A DNA stretch of 64,000 nt from Arthrobacter sp. B1I2 (lineage in GTDB: Bacteria > Actinomycetota > Actinomycetes > Actinomycetales > Micrococcaceae), in contig NZ_JAUSYC010000001.1 of NCBI RefSeq assembly GCF_030816485.1, positions 4,252,476-4,316,475 on the forward strand, written 5' to 3'. Below are positions 45,215-53,660 of the stretch, piece after piece. Within the stretch, counting starts at the first letter, position 1. Every line of letters begins with the position of its first letter. The notes beneath the pieces were generated by a model. The model ran no database searches and had not been told where the DNA came from. It saw only the letters and a program-made list of their open reading frames with translations. Position numbers and translations under genes: made by a program.

Positions 45215-45481
45215 CTACTCCCCCATGCCCGGGTGCACGGGCACAAAGTCGACCCTGTTCCCGGAGTTGCTCCGGCCGGCAGGGGTGCGGTTGTATCCCC
45301 GCGCGTCCAGTCCGTTCCCGGCGCGGAATTCCGCGAGCGCGGCGTCGTAGGCGTTGTTGAGCGTTCGGCCGGAAAACTCACCGGTGCTGCCGTCGGTAAA
45401 AGCGATCCGGACCCGGACGCTGGCCGGGTAGTGCCGGTTCATGCGGATAAAGCCGTCGGCGTCCTGCTGGAGAGTAATCAA
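45215..45481 (-). CDS. Small hypothetical protein (probable antisense-overlap-free)
   Basis: 88 residues from a TTG at 45481; an ATG at 45442 would give 75. The protein reads ITLQQDADGFIRMNRHYPASVRVRIAFTDGSTGEFSGRTLNN...AGNGLDARGYNRTPAGRS, a small beta-rich domain with conserved-looking strands. The longer frame to 46051 would overlap the DUF1275 gene and is rejected. No family recognised. It converges with the HD-GYP gene. Confidence 0.5.
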   Translation of the reverse strand: MITLQQDADGFIRMNRHYPASVRVRIAFTDGSTGEFSGRTLNNAYDAALAEFRAGNGLDARGYNRTPAGRSNSGNRVDFVPVHPGMGE

Positions 45482-45613
45482 GGGAATCCGCTTTCGTTCG
45501 TGGGGTGCGCTCTCCAGTCTGCCGCAAATTCGGCGCCGGCACCGGAGGATACTGAAAGAGTCGCCTCCAGCACGCAATGATCGCGTCCCCCGGGACCGCC
45601 GAAAGGTTTGCCC

Positions 45614-46369
45614 ATGCCCGCCCGCTTCCTCCCCGCCCATCCGGCCAAGCTGCACCTGGTGCTCATGCTGGTCCTCACGTTTTCCACGGGGGTGCTCGAC
45701 GCGGTCGGATACCTGGGCCTGGACCGGGTGTTCACGGCGAACATGACTGGCAACGTGGTGATCCTGGGGATGGCGCTGCTGGGCGGGGACAACCTCCCGG
45801 TTCTCGGCCCCATCGCAGCGCTTACGGGATTCATGACCGGTGCCCTGATCTCCGGCCGGACGTTGCGGCCCAGCACCACCGGGTGGAACCGCCGCACCAC
45901 CGGGCTTCTGGTGGGCGTCAGTGCCGTCATGGCGGTTGTGGCCGCAGTCCTCCTGGGCGGTGTGAACCCCAGGCATAACGAGGCCCTGACGGTAGCCATC
46001 ACCGGCACGCTGGCCGTGGCCATGGGCGTTCAGGCCGCCACCGCCCGGCATCTCAACGTCAAGGACGTCCCCACCGTGGTGGTCACCTCCACTATCACCG
46101 GACTGGCCGCCGATTCACGCTTCGGCGGCGGCACGCACCCGTTCTGGGGGCGGCGCCTCGCAGCGATCGGGCTCATCATGGCGGGCGCTGCGGTGGGCGC
46201 AGGGTTCGTGCAACTGCATCTTGGCCTCGGGGTGCTGCTGACCGCCCTGCTCACCCTCGCCGTCGCACTGCTGGGCCGCATAGGCATGCACAAGCACGCC
46301 ACGGACACGGCGACGGCGGCACCCAACGCGGGTGCCGCCGTCGAAAGCCCTCCAACGAGCGCTAGTTAG
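45614..46369 (+). CDS. DUF1275 (YoaK) family membrane protein
   Basis: 251 residues from the ATG at 45614 with GAAAGG at seven bases. Six or seven membrane helices. GVLDAVGYLGLDRVFTANMTGNVVILG (about 27-53) is the signature of the DUF1275/YoaK family, and VTSTITGLAADSR the later conserved block. Function unknown, transport suggested in the family. The final residues TATAAPNAGAAVES are encoded by one of the recurring terminator-like hairpins (46312-46342), so the C-terminus seems to have run into it. Confidence 0.85.
   Translation: MPARFLPAHPAKLHLVLMLVLTFSTGVLDAVGYLGLDRVFTANMTGNVVILGMALLGGDNLPVLGPIAALTGFMTGALISGRTLRPSTTGWNRRTTGLLVGVSAVMAVVAAVLLGGVNPRHNEALTVAITGTLAVAMGVQAATARHLNVKDVPTVVVTSTITGLAADSRFGGGTHPFWGRRLAAIGLIMAGAAVGAGFVQLHLGLGVLLTALLTLAVALLGRIGMHKHATDTATAAPNAGAAVESPPTSAS
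46312..46342. terminator. Recurring terminator-like hairpin inside the DUF1275 3' end
   Basis: GACGGCGGCACCC (46312-46324) pairs perfectly with GGGTGCCGCCGTC (46330-46342) around AACGC. The stop of the DUF1275 frame is at 46369, so the hairpin is in coding sequence. It probably still ends transcripts from both convergent genes. Confidence 0.6.
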
Positions 46370-46401
46370 GCTTCGGCTCCGTCATCAATGCCCCTCACCG
46401 A

Positions 46402-48282
46402 TCACGGGCCCGCCGGGCGGACGACGATGGCGGAACCGGTCTGGTTGATGACCGTTCCGGAGCTTGAGGCAGCGGTAGCGGTCTTCGCGCCGGTGGCAGA
46501 GGTATCGGTCAACAGGAGCGAGTTCACCTCGATGGCCGCGTTCGACTTGGACGCGATGTTCGACGTTGCGTCTCCCAGTTCAGTTGTCCCTGCCGGTGGC
46601 GTGAAGGCGGTGGTGGCCGAGTTGGTGCCGTTCCTTACGCCGTGCGCGGTCAACAGCAACGACCCCGGTGTCACCGGCGTGATGGACGGAGCCCGGACAT
46701 CCGGGTAGGCCACGCCACTGTTGGTGTCCGTGGTGGGTGTGACGTCCAGGGGCGTTGTGGTGTTTGCGCCCTGCACGGCAACTGTTGACCAGGCGTACCG
46801 GGAGGCTGGCTCAGGTACGCCCGGCGCCGTGTCGCCGGCCTGCATCACCCGGTACCAGACCGCCTGGTGCGCGGAGGTGGACCCGGCGCTGGTGAAGTCG
46901 CCCACCGCACGCGTCCAACCAGCCGGGGCCGTGGTGTTGGCCGACCCGGACACGGTCACCTGCGAGAACAGGAAAACTGTGTCCCCGGGCTGCCACCCTG
47001 CCGGCAGGGCGGGCGTGTACGACCCCGCTGCGGTCAGTTCGCCGGATCCGGTTGCGGAGGACCGGACCGAGACCGCCGTCGTTGTGGGCGGGGGCGAAGT
47101 GGTCGTCGTGGTCGGAGTCGGTGTTGGCGAAGTGGTCGTCGGCGTCGGGGTCGGCGTCGGCGTTGGCGTTGGGGTCGGTGTCGCCGTGGCTGTTGCTGTC
47201 GCCGTCGGGCTTGGGGAAGGTGCCGCCGCCCGGGTGACGGTGAATTTGTCTGTATAGGTTCCGCCGGAAGCGCGGACGAATGAACCGGTCAAAGTGGTGC
47301 TTGTCACCGACACGTTCAAGAAGCCGTATGTGGGGTTGTTGTTGCTGCCCATGAAGCTCTGGAAGTACGGCGCCGTCGTCGTGTTGCTTTCACTGTTGAT
47401 CGACCTGCCGCCCGAACCCACGGTGGCCAGGATCGTCCCGGTGCCGGCGGCGAACTGGCCCGTGGGGTTCGTGTCTGCCACACAGTCGGGGTTGAAGCTG
47501 CTGACCGGGATGGCCGTGCAGCTGCCCTTGAGCGCCAGCGGATAGCTGCGCGCATAGGCATGGTCATGCGCCTGCAGGTACAGGTCCACCTTCTTGGAAA
47601 CGAGCATGTTCATCAAATCCGGGCTGGCGGCGCAGGGGTAGTTGACCATCGACAGGCAGTACATGTGCATGCCTACGACCACAAACGGGATCCCGGCAGC
47701 GCGCGCAGAGTCAATTGCCGACGTCACGAACTTGTAGCCCTGGGTACCGGACTTGTAGGACCAGTCCACGCTCGAACCGCTGTAAGTCAGCTTCGGGGAC
47801 ACCATGATCAGCCGCACCAGCGGGCTGCTGGCCGGGTAGTCCGTGTAGAACTGCTGGGCATAGTCTCCTACCGAGCCGAGCTGGTCCGGCAGGCACGAAG
47901 CGAATTTGGACCATACCCCGTCGGGCCCATCGTCCTCGTGGTTGCCGGTGATGAACTCATACGGCATGGTTCCGGCGTGCTGCTTGACGAACGAGCACCA
48001 GGCCGATTCCGGGGTGATTTGGGAGTAGGAGAGGTCGCCAAGGTTGAAGAATGCCGAGGTTCCCGCGTTGCGTGCGGCGTCGATCACCTTGCCGGTTACC
48101 GTGTTTCCGCCGGTGTCGCCGGCGAACCCCAGGCTCACCGAAGTGGCGGCAGTGGCCTGCGACTCGCGCGACGTGCCAAGGAAGTAGACATTAGCGAGGA
48201 CGAGTGCAGTGCCGAGCAGAACGGCCAGCACCCCGCGCAGTGGGTGGCGCATGCGCCCGTGGCCGTTCACTTGCAGCTCCAT
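46402..48282 (-). CDS. Secreted metallophosphoesterase with Pro-Thr linker
   Basis: 626 residues; an ATG at 48252 is an alternative start. Residues 1-45 form a signal peptide. The calcineurin-like domain (48-330) has FAGDTGGN (Asp56), LGDLSYS (Asp83), GNHED (Asn114, His115), VVGMH and QAHDHAYAR, the two-metal site of purple-acid-phosphatase-like enzymes. A PTPTPT-type linker (about 370-410) leads to a beta-sandwich-like C-terminal domain (TAAGSYTPALPAGWQPGDTVFLFSQVTV onward). It lacks an anchor, so it is secreted. It overlaps the upstream gene by 16 bases and is likely cotranslated with it. Confidence 0.85.
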   Translation of the reverse strand: MELQVNGHGRMRHPLRGVLAVLLGTALVLANVYFLGTSRESQATAATSVSLGFAGDTGGNTVTGKVIDAARNAGTSAFFNLGDLSYSQITPESAWCSFVKQHAGTMPYEFITGNHEDDGPDGVWSKFASCLPDQLGSVGDYAQQFYTDYPASSPLVRLIMVSPKLTYSGSSVDWSYKSGTQGYKFVTSAIDSARAAGIPFVVVGMHMYCLSMVNYPCAASPDLMNMLVSKKVDLYLQAHDHAYARSYPLALKGSCTAIPVSSFNPDCVADTNPTGQFAAGTGTILATVGSGGRSINSESNTTTAPYFQSFMGSNNNPTYGFLNVSVTSTTLTGSFVRASGGTYTDKFTVTRAAAPSPSPTATATATATPTPTPTPTPTPTPTTTSPTPTPTTTTTSPPPTTTAVSVRSSATGSGELTAAGSYTPALPAGWQPGDTVFLFSQVTVSGSANTTAPAGWTRAVGDFTSAGSTSAHQAVWYRVMQAGDTAPGVPEPASRYAWSTVAVQGANTTTPLDVTPTTDTNSGVAYPDVRAPSITPVTPGSLLLTAHGVRNGTNSATTAFTPPAGTTELGDATSNIASKSNAAIEVNSLLLTDTSATGAKTATAASSSGTVINQTGSAIVVRPAGP

Positions 48283-49430
48283 TCGGTGGCGCGGCGCAGC
48301 CCGTTGTCGGCTGCGGAGAAACCTATGACAACGGTGTTTGCACCCTGGCGTGACACCGAGCTCGCGGACCCGGATACGCCGGTGAACTGGGCATCAGAGC
48401 CCGGCGGCAGGATCCGTGCGCTCTTGCCGATCCACATCACCGCCTGGGGCCGCGATCCGCGGAAGGACGGTGAACTGCCCGCTCCCACGGTCACCCCCGC
48501 AATGCCTGATGTCGCATTGGAGGTGGGACCGGCGGCGGCTGTCCCCACGTCGGTGACGGCGCCGGTTGCAGCCCAGGCCACGGCATGTGTTCCGTCGGCC
48601 ACTGAACTCTGGCCCAGTGCCTGCCCGGCGGAATCGATCCCGAGCACTACTCCGCCTTTGCCGCTAAGGGTGGGCAGTGCTTTCGGGGTGCCATCCGGCG
48701 CCCACAGGACGGGAGTAGCGTCGTCGCCCAGGGCTACCCCACCCGCCGTGCCGTCGGCGCCAACCGCGAAGGCATGGGCACCCCGCGCTCCGGATGGCAG
48801 GGTGAGCTCGCGGGGCGCGGTGGTCACGGAGGGCCAAACGGCAGCGCGCTCGTCCTCATCGGCCCCCGGCCCGTCCGAATGCTCCTCGTCGGCGACCAGT
48901 GCCCCGGCAACGATGCCGCTGTCAGACACCGCCGACGGTATTGCCACGTCACCGGGCTTGACCGGGAGTGGATGGTACTGCCCGTCCTGCCACCACCAGC
49001 CCACCAACACCTCGTTGGTGGCGTCATACCCCGTGCCGACAACAACTCCGGCCGCATTCACCGACGCCGGGGCCACGGCCTGGAGCGGAATCGCCAGCTG
49101 AGTGGGCTGACCGCCCCGCCAGAGCACCGGCGCGGCGTCGCCCGCGGCGGTATCGGCGATACCGACCACCAGGCCGTTGCTGCTCGACGCGATCGCGTTG
49201 CTGCCCCGCCCACCCAGTGCGGGGAAGAGCCGCACCGTGCAGTTCGTGGCTGGGGGCAAATCAGGGCCGGCGGCTGTGGCGGCAACCGGCACCATCACCA
49301 TGCCACCTTCAACCGCAAGGACGAGCCCTGTCAGCAGTGTCCCGGGCCGCAAGTCCCCGGACCTCCCGGACCGGGACGGCCTGCCCCCGCTGCCGGGTAA
49401 ATTCTTGTTGAGAAATCCGTACTTTGCCAA
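48267..49430 (-). CDS. Secreted protein with HAF-type repeats
   Basis: 387 residues from a TTG with GGGGAG five bases upstream. A basic N-terminus and hydrophobic segment (LLTGLVLAVEGGMVMVPVAATAAG, about 32-55) act as a signal peptide. The mature part has repeats with the pattern (A)I(N)xxGxVVGxxx...AxxW: NAIASSSNGLVVGI, VNAAGVVVGTG, AVSDSGIVAGA and IDSAGQALGQSS, as in extracellular HAF-repeat proteins. Function unknown. It precedes the phosphoesterase gene with a 16-base overlap, so the two probably work together outside the cell. Confidence 0.7.
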   Translation of the reverse strand: MAKYGFLNKNLPGSGGRPSRSGRSGDLRPGTLLTGLVLAVEGGMVMVPVAATAAGPDLPPATNCTVRLFPALGGRGSNAIASSSNGLVVGIADTAAGDAAPVLWRGGQPTQLAIPLQAVAPASVNAAGVVVGTGYDATNEVLVGWWWQDGQYHPLPVKPGDVAIPSAVSDSGIVAGALVADEEHSDGPGADEDERAAVWPSVTTAPRELTLPSGARGAHAFAVGADGTAGGVALGDDATPVLWAPDGTPKALPTLSGKGGVVLGIDSAGQALGQSSVADGTHAVAWAATGAVTDVGTAAAGPTSNATSGIAGVTVGAGSSPSFRGSRPQAVMWIGKSARILPPGSDAQFTGVSGSASSVSRQGANTVVIGFSAADNGLRRATEWSCK

Positions 49431-49604
49431 TGTCGCTCCCCGGAGTCGAACCCCAATGTCCCCAGCAACGTGCAGCGCGTAGACCTCTGCTTGGCCGCAC
49501 TGTCTTTCGAGACTAGGTTCAGCTCAAGCGGCAGTCACGAGTAACAGGTACTCGGTTCGGCGCGGGGAGACTACTTGCTTGGAGCAACCGTTTCTTAAAA
49601 CAGC

Positions 49605-49635
49605 GACGGCGGCACCCGCCCTGGGTGCCGCCGTC
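49605..49635. terminator. Recurring GGCGGCACCC/GGGTGCCGCC terminator
   Basis: GACGGCGGCACCC (49605-49617) pairs with GGGTGCCGCCGTC (49623-49635) around GCCCT. It lies 22 bases downstream of the DUF1295 stop on the minus strand. The rest of 49431-49604 is the promoter side of the HAF-repeat gene. Confidence 0.8.
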
Positions 49636-49657
49636 GTCCGTCCTGCCGGGAAAGGCC

Positions 49658-50527
49658 CTACTTGAGCTTCGGTACCAGCACCGGCGTGTTCTTCTTGTAC
49701 TCCTCGTAGTCCGCCTGGCCGCCCCACTTCTTGTCGGCCTTCTTCTCCAGGGGCGGCACGCCGCTGCCCTTGATCAGCAGCAGGGCAACGAACACCGGGG
49801 AGACCAGGGCCGCCCACTGCCAGCCCTGCAGCACGGGCAGGGCGATGATGGCCACCCCCACCCACAGGGTGATCTCGCCGAAGTAGTTGGGGTGGCGGGA
49901 CTTTGACCACAGGCCCGTGTTGATGAAGCGGCCCTTGTTGGCAGGGTCGTCCTTGAAGCGGTTCTTCTGGAGGTCCGCCACGGTCTCGATGGTGATGCCC
50001 ACGGCCCACACCAGCAGGCCCACCCAGAAGAACCAGTCCAGGCCCACTTTCTTGTCGGAGGTGATGGCCACCCAGGCGAGCGCCGCGGTGAGCACCACCC
50101 ACAGGCCCTGGATGGTCCACGTGTTCAGGAAGCGGAAGAAGTCCGGCTTGAGCTCATCGAAGCGGTCGTCCTTGCCGTGCTTGCTGATCCGCAGGAACAG
50201 GAAGCTGCCGAGCCGGGTGGCCCACAGCACCACCATGGCCGCCAGCAGCATGCCGCGGGCATCCACGCCCGGGCTGGCGAGTACCAGGAACACCGTGATG
50301 GAGATATAGGTCAGGGCCCCGGTGAGGTCGTAGAACTTTTCCGTCTGTGCCTTGTAGGACGGGATGAACACCAGCCACTGGATCACGAACGCGATGGCAA
50401 CCCCCAGCGCGAATACCGGGAACCCGCCAATCCTGGACCCGCCCTGGCTGCCGGCCAGGGCGATGAGTACGGCCACCACCACGGCGATGACGGTGCTGAT
50501 GAGCGCCTTGCGGCTTTCTTCCTTCAC
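49658..50527 (-). CDS. DUF1295 membrane protein (steroid 5-alpha-reductase-like)
   Basis: 289 residues from a GTG with AAGGAA eight bases upstream; the frame continues to 50704 without a start site. About seven membrane helices. FDELKPDFFRFLNTWTIQGLWVV and GLWSKSRHPNYFGEITLWVGVAI (about 215-237) form the NADPH-binding end of the DUF1295/steroid 5-alpha-reductase C-terminal group. Members modify lipids or sterols. It is divergent to the DUF2177 gene at 217 bases. Confidence 0.85.
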   Translation of the reverse strand: MKEESRKALISTVIAVVVAVLIALAGSQGGSRIGGFPVFALGVAIAFVIQWLVFIPSYKAQTEKFYDLTGALTYISITVFLVLASPGVDARGMLLAAMVVLWATRLGSFLFLRISKHGKDDRFDELKPDFFRFLNTWTIQGLWVVLTAALAWVAITSDKKVGLDWFFWVGLLVWAVGITIETVADLQKNRFKDDPANKGRFINTGLWSKSRHPNYFGEITLWVGVAIIALPVLQGWQWAALVSPVFVALLLIKGSGVPPLEKKADKKWGGQADYEEYKKNTPVLVPKLK

Positions 50528-50744
50528 GGACAGGTTCCTTTCCCCTGGTCCGGCGCGCGCTGCTGCACGGCCGGTCCCACCGCGCCCCTCCGGGCACAAC
50601 TGCACACTCAACAACGCAGGCCGTTGTCCACTTAGTCTTCGGAGCGGCGGCGGGCTTGTATGGGTGGCGCGCCGGGTTGACCAGTCCAGCCAGCACAACG
50701 GCACCGAACAGCTTTTGAACCGTCACCGATTCAAGGAGCCAAGC

Positions 50745-51173
50745 ATGAGCCCCCGCAGCAAGAACTGGCTGGTCGCCTACATTGTCAGCGCACTGATCTT
50801 CGCGGTGCTGGACGTGGTGTGGATCCTGCTGGTGGCCAACCCGCTTTACCAGAGCCAGATCGGCCACTTGCTGGCGCCCAAGGCCAACCTGCCGGGTGCA
50901 GTCCTGTTCTACGTCATCTTCGTGGCGGGGATGGTGCACTACGGCGTCCGGCCCAACAACCCCCAAGCCACCCTGCGGCAGCGGGTTGGTGGGGCTGCGC
51001 TGTTCGGGTTCTTCACCTACGCCACCTGGGCGCTGACCGGGTTCGCCGTGCTGAAGGACTTCACGGCGCTGGTGGCCGTAACGGACATCCTCTGGGGTGC
51101 CGCGGCCTGCAGCCTGGTCACATGGGTAACTGTTACCGTCCTGCGCGGCCGAATAAGGAAGCGCGCCGCCTGA
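50745..51173 (+). CDS. DUF2177 family membrane protein
   Basis: 142 residues, ATG with AAGGAGCC upstream. Four membrane helices; LDVVWILLVANPLYQSQIGHLL and FFTYATWALTGFAVLKDF are the DUF2177 pattern. The family is of unknown function, often beside DUF1295 and fatty-acid-modifying genes, which fits the divergent neighbour. After it lies the large inverted repeat at 51214. Confidence 0.85.
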   Translation: MSPRSKNWLVAYIVSALIFAVLDVVWILLVANPLYQSQIGHLLAPKANLPGAVLFYVIFVAGMVHYGVRPNNPQATLRQRVGGAALFGFFTYATWALTGFAVLKDFTALVAVTDILWGAAACSLVTWVTVTVLRGRIRKRAA

Positions 51174-51213
51174 ACCCTGCTCCCGTTGCGCAGCGTGCGT
51201 ACCCGACGCACCC

Positions 51214-51315
51214 GCGTCACGCAGAGCACACTTTGGCCCAGTTTTCGGAGGCGAAACCCTGAAAATCCGCGGGAGCCGCCGTCGAGAAGCCCGCAAAACT
51301 GGGCCAGCGTGACGC
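51214..51315. repeat. Composite inverted repeat between convergent genes
   Basis: GCGTCACGC (51214-51222) and TGGCCCAGTTTT (51234-51245) are repeated in inverted form as AAAACTGGGCCA (51295-51306) followed by GCGTGACGC (51307-51315). The 12- and 9-base arms are perfect; the left pair is separated by 11 bases that the right lacks. It looks like a REP/palindromic unit or a very large terminator between the DUF2177 gene and the MFS genes. Confidence 0.7.
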
Positions 51316-51333
51316 ACGGCCGGAGCAGCGGGT

Positions 51334-51480
51334 TTACCCGAACAGCGCGGCGACCTGGGTAAGCGTTTGAAAGACCCCATAGGCCAGCGGGATCCCCACC
51401 AAAACCCACGCCAGGACCAGCCTGCCGGTGGACTTGTGGGCCGGCTCGTGTGCGCCGTGGGTGTGTGCAGTGCTGCTCAT
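51334..51480 (-). CDS. MFS transporter small subunit
   Basis: 48 residues from the ATG at 51480, overlapping the stop of the OFA transporter by 4 bases. A polar His-rich N-terminus (SSTAHTHGAHEPAHKS) is followed by one membrane helix (LVLAWVLVGIPLAYGVFQTL). Such short one-helix proteins follow OFA-type MFS genes in many genomes and are annotated as the small subunit; the partner role is inferred. It is easy to miss because of its size and because a longer frame covers it. Confidence 0.8.
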   Translation of the reverse strand: MSSTAHTHGAHEPAHKSTGRLVLAWVLVGIPLAYGVFQTLTQVAALFG

Positions 51481-52868
51481 TTCAGGCCTCCCTGGGAAGA
51501 TTCGTGCCGCTCGCGGCCGGATTCGTGGAACCGTGCGTCGACGGGCTTGACCAGCAGGTTGGCCAGGAAACCCACTACCAGCAGCGCCACCATGGTCAGC
51601 AGCGCGGGCTGGTAGGACACGGCATTCAGCTGGCCGGGTTTGCCCTGCGCGTCCAGGATGCTGTTGACGATCAAGGGCCCGGCCACCCCGGCTGCGGACC
51701 AAGCGGTGAGCAGCCGGCCGTGGATGGCGCCCACCTGGTACGTCCCGAAGAGGTCCCGCAGGTACGCCGGGACGGTGGCGAACCCGCCGCCGTAGAACGA
51801 GATGATGATGAAGGCGAGCACCACGTAAAGGGCAGTGGCCGTGGAACCGGCAAGCGCAAGAATTGTGTACAGGACGGCCCCCACGCCCAAGTACACCATG
51901 TAGATCCGCTTGCGGCCGGTGACGTCGGAGGTGGCGGACCAGGCGAACCGGCCCGACATGTTGCCGATGGACAGCAGCCCCACGAAGCCGGCGGCGACGC
52001 CGGCACTCACCAGGGATTTGCCGTCGGACTGCCGGAAGAAGTCCTGGATCATGGGCGCGGCCTGCTCCAGGATTCCGATGCCCGCCGTGACGTTGCAGAA
52101 CAGTGCCACCCACACCAGCCAGAACTGCCGGGTCTTGATGGCGTTCTTTGCCGAGACGTTCTCCGTGGTGACCAGCTTGGCCGCCTTGACCTTGGTGGGG
52201 TCGAACCCGGCCGGCCGCCAGTTGTCCGCAGGCACGCGGACAGTGAACGCGCCAAACAGCATGTAGGCGAGGTAGACGACGGCGAGGGTCAGGAAGAGCT
52301 TTCCCACGGCATCGCCGCTGGCCACCCAGCCCTGGGCGCCGGAGTTGGGATCGTACGCCTTGAGCAGGGCCTGGGACACCGGGCTGGCGATCAGCGCGCC
52401 GCCGCCGAAGCCCATGATCGCCATGCCGGTGGCCAGGCCGGGGCGGTCCGGGAACCACTTGATCAGCGTGGACACTGGCGAAATATAGCCGATGCCCAGC
52501 CCGATGCCGCCCACCACGCCGTAGCCCAAGTACACGAGCCAGAGCTGGTGCGAGAAGATGCCCAGCGAGCCGATCAGGAACCCGCCGGTCCAGAACATGG
52601 CTGAGGTGAACATGGCTTTGCGCGGTCCGTTCGTGTCCACCCAGGTCCCCATGACCGCGGCGGAAAGGCCCAGCATCACGATGGCGATGGAGAAGATGAC
52701 GCCGATCTCCGTCAGGCTGGCCCCGAAGTGCTTGACCAGCGCGGTCTTGTAGACGCTGGTGGCATAGGCCTGGCCGATGCACAGATGGACGGCGAGCGCG
52801 GCCGGGGGAACCAGCCAGCGGTTGAAGCCCGGCGGGGCGATTGAGTGGTCACGGTCCAGGAAGCCCAT
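51477..52868 (-). CDS. OFA family MFS transporter
   Basis: 463 residues from the ATG at 52868 (AAAGGGAA upstream). About 12 membrane helices. The family's opening (FNRWLVPPAALAVHLCIGQAYATSVYKTAL) and the DVTGRKRIYMVYLGVGAVLY block between helices 8 and 9 are visible. The OFA family includes the oxalate:formate antiporter of Oxalobacter, but most members carry unknown monocarboxylates. It is cotranscribed with its 48-residue partner. Confidence 0.9.
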   Translation of the reverse strand: MGFLDRDHSIAPPGFNRWLVPPAALAVHLCIGQAYATSVYKTALVKHFGASLTEIGVIFSIAIVMLGLSAAVMGTWVDTNGPRKAMFTSAMFWTGGFLIGSLGIFSHQLWLVYLGYGVVGGIGLGIGYISPVSTLIKWFPDRPGLATGMAIMGFGGGALIASPVSQALLKAYDPNSGAQGWVASGDAVGKLFLTLAVVYLAYMLFGAFTVRVPADNWRPAGFDPTKVKAAKLVTTENVSAKNAIKTRQFWLVWVALFCNVTAGIGILEQAAPMIQDFFRQSDGKSLVSAGVAAGFVGLLSIGNMSGRFAWSATSDVTGRKRIYMVYLGVGAVLYTILALAGSTATALYVVLAFIIISFYGGGFATVPAYLRDLFGTYQVGAIHGRLLTAWSAAGVAGPLIVNSILDAQGKPGQLNAVSYQPALLTMVALLVVGFLANLLVKPVDARFHESGRERHESSQGGLK

Positions 52869-53068
52869 GGTGATTCCCTTTACTTGTCGCTGACGTCGGT
52901 GTCTGATCGATCCAGAGGCGAAAAGCCTTGTCACCGCTCCGGTAATCATGATCCCCAATCATCAGCAGGCGTACTAGTTTTCGCTGAGCGGCGGGAGATC
53001 AGCGGCGAACGGCGCCATGCTTCGGCAAGTTCCGGCCCTGTCAGCACCTGCGTCGAGCCGCTCGGCCA

Positions 53069-53102
53069 GCAGCCGCCGTCGTGAATTGACGACGGCGGCT
53101 GC
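53069..53102. terminator. Strong hairpin downstream of the GYD gene
   Basis: GCAGCCGCCGTCGT (53069-53082) pairs perfectly with ACGACGGCGGCTGC (53089-53102) around GAATTG. It lies 31 bases downstream of the GYD stop on the minus strand and before the MFS promoter region (52869-53068, where I see nothing else). Confidence 0.8.
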
Positions 53103-53132
53103 CGGCCGGGTGCCGGGGGCTACTGACGGTGC

Positions 53133-53453
53133 CTACTGGCCCGGGGCGCGGTACGTCGGGGTCTTCCTTACGGCCTCGTCGATATCCTCCGGCGTCATGA
53201 GCGGCTTGAGGCGCACATTCACGTTGCCCGTTGAGTTGATCATCAAGGAGAGGGCTGCGGCGCTGGAATGGTCCGGTACGTCGAAGACGCCCAGGACATC
53301 GGTGTCCCCGAAGGCGTAGTAGAAGCTCTCCAGCGAGCCTCCGACGGATGTGAGTGCGTCCACCAGTGCGTCGCGGCGCTTGGTGCCGCCCTCCCGCATC
53401 AGCCCCTTGATGCCTTCACCCACATAGTTTGCTTCAAACAGATATTTGGTCAT
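53133..53453 (-). CDS. GYD domain protein
   Basis: 106 residues from the ATG at 53453 (GGAAGGAAA upstream). YLFEANYVGEGIKGLMREGGTKRRDAL...GGSLESFYYAFGDTDVLGVFDVPD is the GYD domain pattern. Function unknown; the fold is of the ferredoxin-like dimeric alpha/beta-barrel type. Monocistronic. Confidence 0.85.
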   Translation of the reverse strand: MTKYLFEANYVGEGIKGLMREGGTKRRDALVDALTSVGGSLESFYYAFGDTDVLGVFDVPDHSSAAALSLMINSTGNVNVRLKPLMTPEDIDEAVRKTPTYRAPGQ

Positions 53454-53660
53454 GGTGTTTCCTTCCCTAAGCCCCAGGACACGGGCATCTGCGGGCGTGC
53501 TTCGCGTCCGGGGAGGGAGGGTTCTGGGCTGGTCCCGGAGTGGGGCCATGCGCCCAGCCTAGGCCTGCGTCCGCCCGCCCACAACAGCTGGTGCAAACCG
53601 TCCGGTCCGTTCCCGCTGCCCCTGCTTTCCGCGGGCCGCGGCGGGTGGCAGAGTGGGACG

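Noticed and set aside
47090..47210. GTCGGCGTTGGCG-type tandem DNA repeats in the phosphoesterase gene
   Set aside because: They encode the PTPTPT linker in frame; a low-complexity protein linker explains them, not a mobile element or CRISPR.
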